Source: Glandiceps talaboti
Lineage: Eukaryota > Hemichordata > Enteropneusta > Spengelidae
Direction of reading: 5' to 3'
Assembly (NCBI RefSeq): GCF_964340395.1
Contig: NC_135558.1
Span: forward strand, 4,420,001-4,484,000
DNA length: 64,000 nt
The notes beneath the pieces were generated by a model, which worked only from the letters and a program-made list of their open reading frames with translations, was not told the origin of the DNA and made no database searches. This document shows, one piece after another, positions 38,457-50,900 of this stretch (its first letter is position 1; each line of letters starts with the position of its first letter). The position numbers were made by a program, and so were the translations under genes.

Positions 38457-40970
38457 ATGACGTGATTTACATATCGAGTGTAATTTCATAGAAATATTAG
38501 ATAGTAATATCATGATAATTATTTTAATCTTAGTACACTTGCCTTGTGTTGTATGTACAGTTTATTTTTCTTTCTGCAATTGAGGAAATAACACCAAAAT
38601 GTTGACGTTTACCATCAACGAACTTCATTCAAGATGACCAATAAATCGAACTGATCTCCATGTGAATGACAAGACTCCGTATCCCGTCACTTCTGTCTTA
38701 GAGAACAAAACAAATCAGATGGCACCAAATAGAAAAGATTCTACAAATGACCTTATGTGTAACCATTTCGAGAAATTAGGAGTTTCAAAATTACCCATTG
38801 CACGGATTAAGTAAGGGGTGAATAAAGCAACGTTTGAATATTCTGTTTGTGAAATTGAAGAGACCATGGTACGAATTTCCTAATTTTCACGTAAAATAAA
38901 TGGATTAGAACATTTATCAGAATCAATCTCAAAAGAATCTGGGTTGTATTTTCAAAATGGTTATATACGAGTATATATTTGACGTCTCTTGGTTCATTAA
39001 CGCTGGATCCAGACTTTACCTCCTCTAATAGCACATTGTTTACGTGTAGGGAAACGTTGACTTGAATTATTCAATATTTTACAAATCACCCATATCTAGA
39101 CTTGGCATTTGGTACATCAAATTATAACCAATAGTAATTTTCAAGCTTACGGACCAGAGTAAGACCTTCACGCCTTCGCCAAACTTCATTAACGTTTATC
39201 TATTTAGTAATAGATGTAACTGTGCATACTTTCAACTGTAGTGTAAAGACTGTGTGTGACTTTGAAATTTCATTAAAATGCAAAACGGTGTATTTTTAGA
39301 ACTGAAATCATCTTTTATTGTGTGAGGGGGTGACTGTGTGAGATTGTATGCTTGTTATCAAATGGATGGTAGTAAACATTGATAACAGTTTGTTTGTAGA
39401 TATAAAATGTAGACATACTAATAGTTATAAATACCTCGAGTTTCTATGAGCTAAAGCATCTGCTAGGAAATCTACGGATATAGCTCTTAGAAGGGGTACT
39501 CCGGAAACGTCAGTTATTTATAACTTTATTGTACTGTGTACAATTTAGCTCAACAAGTGTTTTATCTCATTCTGGTCCTAGCAGTGTTTACGTATATTTT
39601 CGTAAAAATTGGTTTTATATTTTCGGTTTTGTTTCTCACGTACACACGATACGACGTATGGAAATACCACGACGATGACAAACCATTGATCTTACTCTAA
39701 CCAATGAGCATATACAATTATGAACTTTACTCAGACTCAGTAACAGCATAGACATGTTTGCCTCGTTTCGTACTAAGGACCAAGTTATTATTATTACCCC
39801 TAGGCTGACTCTGACCTAAACTTATACCGAGTTCCCATTAGGGATCCGAGCCTTCAATAATTACAAGGGGAGGAGCGGGGGAAATCAAGCCCGGTCTGTG
39901 GCATAAAATGTGACCCACCCCAGTCCGTTGTGTTAAAAAAAATGACCATCACTCAATTTCCTTTCTCTAAAATATGACCCTCCCCATGAAAATTGGAACG
40001 AAACATCATTTCAAGAAATTAAAGCCAAGGGTAGTATTACTATACCACATCTAAATCCCCCCCCCCCCCGCCACCCAGAAAATTGGAACGGAAATGCACT
40101 GGAGATATGTCTCGATCGAGACATCGACTTATTTGCACTACGGTAACCTTTCGGTTGAACTGTATAAATTGATAAAGTGACAGTCAATGTTCATTTCTGA
40201 ATGTTCAATGCAGTTTTGATTAAATTGTGGACGTAAAATTGGTTTAGATATTGACAACATTGATAGTCTTTTCTAAAAATAGATTCTCAATTTAACTACT
40301 ATGTGTAAAAGTGATTTCATCGGTCCACGATATCAATATGAAAGTACAATTCGATGTGTCTACTGTGTAGGCAACACACAATTACAAGAATAAAAATAAT
40401 TGTAATTAAAATCGTGTTAAAAAATGTTTCGCGGAAAAATCTTGTACCATGATTCAAATTGTATATAAAACCTTTGAAATAAATCACATACTGTGTTACT
40501 TCATAGTGTAAATTAAATGCAGTTTGTCTCTTCAATGATGCTAAAGTCCATAATGTAGAACCTGAAACATCATAATATAAAGCAACGATGAGATTCAAGT
40601 ACACCCCAGTAACTCATCTGTAATCGAACAATACAGCATGTATTACATGTAACAATTATATGGAGGAATTGGTCGTTATATACAAACCAAAACCATGGGA
40701 AATTAGTAGTCAGTTTTCAGATTTGTATCATGACTTCAAGGTCTATTTATTGACGCCCCCAACACAATGAAATATATAAACATGTTCATTGTCTCTGTCT
40801 CTGCACAACATTAAGGATTTTTGTCAGGCACTGAATAAATGTAGGTCATGTTGTCGATCAGTTCGTATCATTCCTAAGTTAGAGTTTGTCTTTACCTCCT
40901 AAGATATCATTTAATTCATATACAGAAGCAACGTATGTATGGCAAAAAAAATCTAAAATTGTTAAAGTTA
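38457..40970. other. Spacer with no recognisable gene
   Basis: AT-rich. Around 39,960-40,085 the phrase GAAAATTGGAACG occurs twice (39,986 and 40,078), each after a CCCC-rich stretch, as in a degenerate repeat. No exon or RNA gene supported. Confidence 0.45.
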
Positions 40971-40972
40971 GG

Positions 40973-41343
40973 CCAAACAATATATATATATCTGGTTCTG
41001 GTCAGCGCGCGCGTGCCCTATACCCTCGCGTCGATCCTTTTTTTTCCGATAATATTTGCTTTCCCGTTCCTTATTTATTCCTGATATCAGGAGAACAAGC
41101 TGCTGAAATCTACCCTACATGCCAAAGACTGCTTAAATACAAAACCTAAACTGCTTTGAAGAAAAAGGAAGTTTTTCAAGAGATAAATATGATAGAACAG
41201 AGTATGTAAAGTGTCAAAAAAATGTGTATTTACTAATTTGCAAAAAAAAAAAAAAAAAAAAAAAAAAAATTAGGAAAAAAAAATTAGCGTCGTCGCACCA
41301 CTTTAGAAAGTTTACCCTGACCAGAACCAGATATTTTGTTTGG
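40973..41343. mobile_element. 371-bp element with terminal inverted repeats (MITE-like)
   Basis: Left end CCAAACAA...TATCTGGTTCTGGTCAG (40973-41005) and right end CTGACCAGAACCAGATA...TTGTTTGG (41317-41343) are inverted copies. They are 8 plus 17 paired bases, interrupted by a TA-repeat expansion on the left. The interior has a GCGCGCGCG stretch, a poly-A run (41241-41269) and no transposase. A poly-G run immediately follows the right end, so target-site duplications cannot be read. Non-autonomous DNA transposon is the best reading. Confidence 0.55.
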
Positions 41344-41574
41344 GGGGGGGGGGGGCCTTATGTACCGTCCACTACGTGCCATTGTAAAGAAAAGATGTTT
41401 GCACAGAGCAAATATTGTAAAAATGATGAACTCGATCGGATGATGGAAGCTAATTGTACTTCAGGATATGTCCAATAGTCCAGGGTATGGTTGTGTTTAG
41501 AACAGTTGTAAAGTGCAGAGGCCTTTGGTCAGGAGAGTGTCTAGTCAAAGGGTAGACGAACTTCGGTGAAAGTT

Positions 41575-41578
<4 letters not shown>

Positions 41579-41667
<89 letters not shown>

Positions 41668-41706
41668 CGCACACACACACACACACACATACGCACACAC
41701 ACACAC
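41579..41706. repeat. (AC)n microsatellite
   Basis: A long AC run with scattered GCAC and ATGC interruptions toward its right end. Confidence 0.95.
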
Positions 41707-42242
41707 ATGCGCAGAGAATAGGGACAGATATATTATACAAACAGGCAGATAAGGACAGAAAGATCGAGAAACAATGAAAAAGAAAGAGAAAGTGGGGGTT
41801 ATATATCCTATCAGCGAAAATCAAACCAAGAAATTCGATCAAATTCGTTCTAATAATCTAACGGAAATCGAGAAATGTTACACGTGACCGAAACTAAGAT
41901 ATATCCTTGACTCGTATGATACGATGCGTGTAGCCACGGTTACTAGTCACACGAGTGGTGTCCTACTGTTACAACGGTAGTAATGCAACACTGTATAATC
42001 ATATTAGAGGTTGTAAAACATGTAATGAAATAAAACATGTCAACACGTATCCTAAATGATGAAATTTGATAAATCAGCCCGAGGCAATTTTCAGCACAGC
42101 CGATAATATGACACGAAGGAAACGTACGGCTTCCGTACATAGTTAGCAGTAAACAAACTGATTTGACAAACGCTAGCCGACTAGTTACATGTCTGTGCAC
42201 ACATACTCTCTCTCCATAGCCAGATTCGGAAGACTGCTCAGA

Positions 42243-43660
42243 ATGGCGCTTATTCTTGTCTTGTATGTTACAGCTATCTTCATCTCGGAAGCTTATGGTA
42301 AATAGCCTTTAGATATGTATACCTCATAGTAATATCACGGAGAATGATATGTATATGGCCATATGGATTTCCGTGTAAACTGGTCATATTTGAGTTCATA
42401 CTACTTTGTAGATTAATAACCTTCGATTTATTTAAACTTGAGTCTATCTCTTGGTTTTTCAAAAGTTTTAATTTGAAAACCACAGTAACAAAACAGTAAA
42501 CATCTTTCCATAATTTAAATACCCCAACACTTTAAAATGTTACATGTGTATTATGCCTTTCCTAGTCTGCTAGGTTACATAGCCCAGAGAATTACTACTC
42601 CATAGATGTTGAAGTCGATTCTATGTGTGAACAGCCACCAGGCTATGTGTAATTTCACTGTAAATCTATTTCCATTTTATTTCCAAATTATCTCCTTAAA
42701 ATAGGTCATGGGAATAACGAATGCAGGGACAATTATTGTTCAAATGGCGGAACGTGTATTTCTAGAAGTTCCCGTAGATTATGTCGTTGTCCAACGCAAT
42801 TTTATGGAGACCGTTGCCAGTTTATGAGTACGTGTCCATAAACTTCCACATTTTTGGATTTTTCTTAGTCAAATATTGCACCCATGTCATCTAACTTTGT
42901 TTGGTTATGTTTATATGATATGATCAATGTGATTTTATGCCATACAATTTGTTTGGTTACAATATATTTTTTGATACGATATGATTTGTAGTCTTGTCTT
43001 GTCTTCTGTCGTGTCGTGTCGTCTTGTCTTGTCGTGTGCTTGTGTTGTGTTGTGTTGTGTTGTGTTGTGTTGTGTTGTGTTGTGTTGTGTTGTGTTGTGT
43101 TGTGTTGTGTTGTGTTATGTTGTGTTGTGTTGTGTTGTGTTGTGTTGTGTTGTGTTGTGTTGTGTTGTGTTGTGTTGTGTTGTGTTGTGCTGTGCTGTGC
43201 TGTGCTGTGTTGTGCTGTATTGTGCTGTACTGTGTTGTGTTGTGTTGTGTTGTGTTGTGTTGTGTTGTGTTGTGCTGTGTTGTGTTGTGTTGTGTTGTGT
43301 TGTGTTGTGCTGTGTTGTGCTGTGCTGTGCTGTGTTGTGCTGTATTGTGCTGTGCTGTGTTGTGTTGTGTTGTGTTGTGTTGTCTTGTGTTGTGTTGTGT
43401 TGTGTTGTGCTGTGCTGTGCTGTGTTGTGCTGTGTTGTGTTGTGTTGTGTTGTGTTGTGTTGTGTTGTGTTGTGCTGTGCTGTGCTGTGCTGTGTTGTGG
43501 TGTGTTGTGTTGTGCTGTGCTGTGCTGTCCTATGTTGTGCTGTATTGTTCTGTGTAATTTTGTTGTGTTATGCTGTCCTGTTTGTATTTTCTATGCCGTA
43601 TAGTAGTGTACGTATGTGTATCACGTAATGAAAACCATGGCTATCGTAAAAACAGAGGCA

Positions 43661-43722
<62 letters not shown>

Positions 43723-44351
43723 GTGTGTGTACGTACGTACTGAGAGTACATATATAATATAGTCGGCAACTATGTGTAGACAGATATTCATACATATAAG
43801 TCTCCATCGATAATCTAGCACGTACACCAGGTGATGGCACGTATTCCAATATAATTCCAAATATTCAATCTGATAACAACAAAAATTACCCACTGAACAA
43901 TATTTTAAATTGAAAAAAAAAACCACCTATATCCAGACTGTGAAACTCTACAGTCAAATGGATTTCCTGAGTAATTTGGATTGTAAAACCACCTTTTAAA
44001 CAACAACATTTTCGTCCTAAAAATTATTGATGTTAAAACGTAGGTCTCACGTCATCTGTTAGATTTTACTCTGTCATAAGATATGCAGAATTTATGTCTT
44101 GTAACCATGGTAACACGGTAATCATTTAGCCTGCTGTGTGCCTACACGGATCGGCCATAGCGGGTGGCCAAATTTCAAGGAAAACCGCTGAAACTAAAGT
44201 ACATGTATTAAATTAAATATTGTCTTCGCAGCTTACGATGCAAACATATGTGACACCAAGCCTTGCCAGAATCATGGTACATGTATTCCTGGTTTCCATA
44301 GTTACGACTGTGTCTGTAAATTCGGCTATTATGGACAGGATTGCGAAATAG
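42243..44351 (+). CDS. Secreted protein with two EGF-like repeats (at least three exons)
   Basis: Exon 1 (42243-42297) encodes MALILVLYVTAIFISEAY, a signal peptide, and ends in phase 1 at G|GTAAAT. Exon 2 (42705-42827, after ..TTAAAATAG) encodes an EGF domain with six cysteines spaced C-x4-C-x5-C-x8-C-x1-C-x8-C, including NYCSNGGTC and CRCPTQFYGDRC. Exon 3 (44232-44351, after CTTCGCAG, donor ATAG|GTAATT) encodes a second EGF domain, ICDTKPCQNHGTC then CVCKFGYYGQDCEI. Every junction is phase 1, the classic symmetric arrangement that lets EGF exons duplicate. No calcium-binding DxD/E signature precedes the first cysteines. EGF modules are extracellular and mediate binding. The ligand and orthologue are unknown. 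More exons may follow (see 44778-45001). Confidence 0.8.
42979..43575. repeat. (TTGTG)n pentanucleotide satellite, about 540 bp
   Basis: A near-continuous TGTGT/TTGTG pentamer array with interspersed TGTGC variants. It is preceded by TCTTG/TCGTG variant pentamers (42993-43040) that look like its degenerate margin. It sits in the intron between the two EGF exons. All three forward frames are open because neither variant creates a stop; not coding. Confidence 0.96.
43663..43730. repeat. (TG)n microsatellite in EGF-gene intron
   Basis: A pure TG run ending in GTACGTACGTAC. About 370 bp downstream is an exact X-box palindrome GTAACCATGGTAAC (44101-44114). Confidence 0.95.
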
Positions 44352-44490
44352 GTAATTTTAATGTAACATATTATATAACTAAGGCTGAAATGATAATTTC
44401 GTCAGATTGGACCTTGTTTAGTCCTATACGCGCTACGATCATTTCCACTGTATAGTCCATGGATGTCTCGAGAACAGCATTCCGTTCTTA

Positions 44491-44606
<116 letters not shown>

Positions 44607-44777
44607 CATCCGCCACTATTAAGAAAACGTTAACTGTTATCTTTGTATCGTCCCCTTAGAACTATACAGAAGCGGCTCCTAACTTTATCTAACTGAGATG
44701 TCAGTTGAATTTCCACCTTCACATCACAATAGTTGATAATGGCTGGAACAATTATTTTCTGACGTCCTCTATTTCAG

Positions 44778-45001
44778 CATGTTGTCATAATTCTATACCA
44801 AACAACTTGAAACACTTTCTAATCATAAAGAATTGTGTCTTTAACTTTACCTTATATTTACTTCTATTCTATGGTAAAATGTCAGATTTGAACTGTACTT
44901 GTATGATAGAGATATGGAACGATTTACACAATACACAAACATCAAGTTACAGTTCGGTGGCTCTGTTTGATACAACTATACGCAGAGACCATATACATTA
45001 A
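44778..45001 (+). CDS. Candidate last exon of the EGF gene
   Basis: A good acceptor (CCTCTATTTCAG) precedes an open frame that joins in phase 1 to exon 3 (ATA G|CA TGT) and runs 73 codons to TAA at 44999-45001. It begins ACCHNSIPNNLKHF and contains a hydrophobic FNFTLYLLLFYG stretch and NCTC. It is not EGF-like. AATAAA motifs at 45427 and 45448 would fit a 3' end. Support is the phase match plus open length only. Read-through of exon 3 or further unseen exons are alternatives. Confidence 0.35.
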
Positions 45002-45270
45002 GAAACTGCACATGCCACTACACTTTAAGACAGCAAAATTGACTGAATACATTGTCTTGCGACATTTTGTGTAATGAATTAAGTGCCATCAAGCAGACAT
45101 CAAATGCAGGCGTCAAAACATTGGCGCCCGCGTGTCTGCTTCCAGTTTCAGTGCGTGTAAATGGTTTATTTTCAGTGTATCAAGAAGTAGCGCTCTTGTT
45201 TAGAATAATCATGTAGTTTGTTATTTATTGGTTTCTGCTGAACGGTAACTTGCAACGAGCTGTACATTCA
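45002..45270. other. Possible 3' UTR of the EGF gene
   Basis: No coding signal. If the candidate last exon is real, this stretch through the AATAAA at 45427-45432 is untranslated sequence. Confidence 0.25.
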
Positions 45271-46440
<1,170 letters not shown>

Positions 46441-46713
46441 GTCACAAGGAAACTGTAAAGTATTATTGTATTAACGGATTTCAACGATTAATGATAATTT
46501 TTGTCCAACTTTCAACTTGTGGTTTCTACATCATATCATCAGTGACATGATGCTTTTTCTGATTTTAACGTAGAGGGCGTAGTTTAAGGTCACAAAGAAA
46601 ATGTAAACTATTATTTTATTAACGGATTTCAATGATTAATGATAATTTTTGTCCAACTTTCAACTTGTGGTTTCTCCATCATATCATCAGTGACATAATA
46701 CTCTTTCTGATGA
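46441..46713. repeat. Tandem duplication, 148-bp period
   Basis: Copies at 46441-46565 and 46589-46713 share TTAACGGATTTCAA(C/T)GATTA, then TTTTTGTCCAACTTTCAACT and CATCATATCATCAGTGACAT, with about 8 substitutions. It lies in the spacer between the EGF gene and the 3' end of PPAN. Confidence 0.93.
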
Positions 46714-46914
46714 TAAAATTGTTTTATAAATTTAAAATTCAAAATAAATACCCCAATCCTCATCTGTACAGCCACTTCAAAGAATTATAAGTTACAGCTA
46801 GAGTCTGTGTGTACAGCTACATAACATACTGTGAACAAATTTGATATCACACCATGAGAACACTTTCACAGTACATAATGCACCTTACCTCTGATCTCAC
46901 AAGAAAACGTATGT

Positions 46915-46952
<38 letters not shown>

Positions 46953-47913
46953 GCTTTACAATTCCTATAGCACTACTGAACCTTATACTAGTTTAGTTGT
47001 GATGATAAAAATGACAGCAACATATTTCTGAGGATAAAATACTAAATTCTTTATTTTTCCTTCCAATGCTAGAATGGGCTTGGCATTAGTTTCCATACAC
47101 TAGTATTCTCCATGTACAAGTAACTATTCATATAGAATTATTCATATAGAGCTATTGTGAGTAGGAGTCCTAAAACAAGCACTGTCAGTTGTTTTGTTAG
47201 GTTGTAGTTCAATAAAAATCTATTATACCATGCACAAGCCAAACTGAACACAGAAATACAGAATTTATACCCTGGTAATTCTACATCATGACAGCGTGCA
47301 TGTCTATGTCACAGCAATGCGTGTCTACATCACTGGTTCTGCTCTGTGTTGAAAATATGAGTCAAAATGTTCAAAATTGCCATTAATTTCCACTGATTTT
47401 CTTTGATATTACTGGCACTGGAATAGTTATATTATTCCTCATCTAGCGACTCATAGTGACAAAGCCCCCTGAGGTCACTCATATTTTCTTTGGCTGAATG
47501 AAGAAAAATATTGGGGAATAACATCTAACTCGACTTCCAACAGCATTACCACCAAATATACAGTACAAGCCATGGAAATATCTGCAAGCTTGAACTGATT
47601 GTATTAAATCTCTATGTAGACATTGTTGCCTTCATTAGCAAATGCACTGATTGTAAAAACAACAAACTTCAGAGTGTGAACACAGCCTTCTTTGCTGATG
47701 ACAAGCGATTGAAGTAGAGTTTTAGTTGTCTTCAAACTGTTTGGTGAACATATCTAGTGAAATCACTCTCAAAACTGTACAAAAAATAACATTTCTGAAC
47801 TTTTACACAGAATGTGATAAAATTAATATGCCAATTCTTAAATGTTACTTATGTTGGTTCCATTGGAATAAAAGTTCATCAAATGACACAGACATGACAA
47901 ATTTCTGGATCAT
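46714..47913 (-). other. PPAN 3' flank / 3' UTR
   Basis: Contains an (AC)n run at 46917-46950. A minus-strand AATAAA (plus TTTATT, 47050-47055) is a candidate PPAN polyadenylation signal, implying a 3' UTR of about 860 nt. No other gene seen. Confidence 0.35.
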
Positions 47914-50900
47914 TTATCGCTTTTTAAAGTTCTTTTTCTTTTTGGATTGAACTTTGGGTTTTCCTTGGAATTTTCCCGACTTTTTCTTATCTTGGGTGGT
48001 TTTCATTTTTCTCTTCTCCACTTTTGCAGCTTTTTCTTGTTTTACTTTCATCTTCTTCTTGGGTACAGTACTTTTATCAAATCGTACTTTTCTCTTCATT
48101 GAAGGCTTGCCTGTCTTTGCAGGAAAAAATTCTGAAATCAAAAAGGAGAACATAAAATACATTTAAGAATACTGACATATCTGGGCAGCTCCATTTATAT
48201 CTATGTTCTTCACTGTAACACCTTTAAGATGTTGGGTCTGTCAGTCGGTCGGTCGGTCGGTCAGTCGGTTAAAAATAAAAAAATGTATATGTTGGTGATA
48301 CTTTCAACTGATAACGTCTGAATGACTTAGAAATGCCAATTAAAGTCAGAAGTAAGCTATGAATAATTTGTTTCTTAAAATTAACAAATTACAGCAATAA
48401 TTTCACCCCTGATAGACATTTGTTGGCTCTGCAACATTATCCTTTTTGTTCAATATGACTTCCCCCCCCCCCCCCCAAAAAAAAAAAAAAAAAAATTCTG
48501 ACCTGGATCGGGCTCAACTCCTACTTCTTTGCGATACCAATCAACATCATCCTCCATGTCATCATCACTACCATCATTATACTTCGTGTCTAAAACAGAA
48601 AATAAAACTACATCAAATGATGAAGCTGAACTTACTATCCTGAAAGAATTTCACCTAAATTTAAACTTTGTACTGCACAAAATCCTAGATTTCAACCTGA
48701 ATCCTCAAAGCTTCTTCAGGGTTATTAAGTCAGGTGTTGTTTAGTCATGTGTGACTTCAACATACTGTCCCCGACAGGTGGTCAAATGCATCAGCCAACA
48801 TCTTTGTTGCGATGGTTGTACTTGTCTGGGAAAGTATTTTGAAGTCATGTACGCCCAAACAACACATAACTTCATATCCCTGAACAAAACATGAGGACTC
48901 AGATTGAAAACTATGAATTATAAACAGTGCAAACAGAGGAACAATAAAGTTGACATGAGAAAAAGAGTCTATATCACTGCCCTTGCCATCATGCATGTAT
49001 CCAGACCACAATACATTATAAATTATGTATCCAGAGTATGGCAATTTGGCACAGATGTATACAAAGTAAGGTACATTAACATATGCAGGTACCCTGGGTA
49101 TGTCAATATGACACACATGTATGCAGAATATAGTACATTCATATGCAGGTACCCTGGGTAAGGCACATTGACATTCATCCAACCTTCATGGTTGGCTTTG
49201 AATGTGCTAGTTGCAGATTCAAACCTAGCTGCAGACATTTGTCTCAAGTCCTTAGGCAAGATTTGAACCATGACTGTGCCTCAGTCAACCCAGCTGTATA
49301 TTTGGGGACCTGTTTGGACAGAGATTGCAATGTGAAGGCTTTAATCCTATGTGCTTATAAAGGCTGCAATGGATTGTATGCTCCCCAGGGAGTTGAGGAA
49401 GTATAAAAGGGCAGTTGTGTCGCCATAGATCCATGCCAGGGATAATAATTGTAAAGCGCTTTAAGCACAGAGTAGAAAAGCATTACATATAAACCAACAT
49501 TATAACCAACATGTATTCTTTTACAGTACAATTCATACCTTGTGCAGGCTCCTCTGTTTCATCATCTTGTCCTTCTTCTTTGCTTTTCCTTTTCATACCA
49601 GCTAACGATTTTTCCCTGAAATGAAAATATGAATTTAATGGCCAAAATCTATAACATACTTTCATCCAACTAAATTATCAAAAAGAAGCCAAACATACTC
49701 TTTGTGTAGGCACGCTGGAACAGTTGTCCATGTTATGTGGGATAGGTGGATTACATAATTATATGAAAAGTGAAAATCACACCATTAATTGTGAGTCTTC
49801 ACTTACTTATTTTTTTCTTTTGCAGCTATTTTCTTTTGAACATTACTTTCTTGGTCTTTCCTCCTTTTATCTTTAATCTTCCTGTTTTGAAATAATTAAT
49901 AAAAGGAAAAAGAATTAATGAAATACATAAAAAAAACAATCACAATGTTATAATTCCAATGGACAATCTAGCAAAAATGCAAACTGTATCCTCTTGCATG
50001 GATTTGAAGTGTCACTGATGTACAGGCATTTCTTACAAACACACACAAATTTAGTGTTTCCTTATCCTGTATAGTTTGACATCTGATTTTAAAGGTCAAA
50101 GTAAACTCAAATAGCACCATTTATTCATATGAAGTTGTGACTCTCTTTTTATATATCATACACCTGGTATTAAAGCTCTTAACCAATCATTTTATTTTGT
50201 ACACCTGGTATTAAAGCTCTTAACCAATCACTTCTAACCATTTTATTTTGTATACCTGGTATTAAAGCTCATTTCTTACCTCTTTGATTCTTTTCTTTTC
50301 TTTATTTCTGCTAGTTCTTGGTCACTTTTCTGGACTAAGAACAGAAGAAGAAAAACAGAAAGTAATACACACACACTTGGAAAATCTGGCAAATACCCCC
50401 TTTACAGTTAATGCACGTTTAAGATACCCAGCTAACACATTATACTACTCCCCAACTTGTCCCCATTGTTTCAATCGTGTTCTCAATTTCATTTAATGGA
50501 CATTTTTCAGTAAACGGGACAATTTTTACACAAAGAAAGTGTCGTCAAATGCTTTAACCATGAATGAAACTGTCCTCATTATCTTTAACCATTTCTTCTG
50601 GAAGTCACAACAAACTATTCCTCTGTCTTTTCGTGTTCATTATTTCTCAAGTGTAGGACATAGTTGTGTCTACGGTTGTCATAGAAACACAAATTAGGGA
50701 TCGTGCATCAAAATTGTATGTTCATATGGTTTCATTTTGACTTTGAATTTGTGTTCAAATGTACAGCATACACACTTACTGAATTCATGGAAGATAACTT
50801 CTCCATCCCAAAGACCCTCCTCTATCTTGAGTAACTGTAGTTTCATTCTGGGTCCAATCTAAAAGAATTTACAATGATTTTACAATAAGCTGACTGTACG

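Noticed and set aside
42981-43628. Long overlapping open frames (about 190-215 codons) rich in Cys/Val/Leu
   Set aside because: They are translations of the TTGTG pentamer array in three frames; no stop can form in the pure repeat, and no coding features exist.
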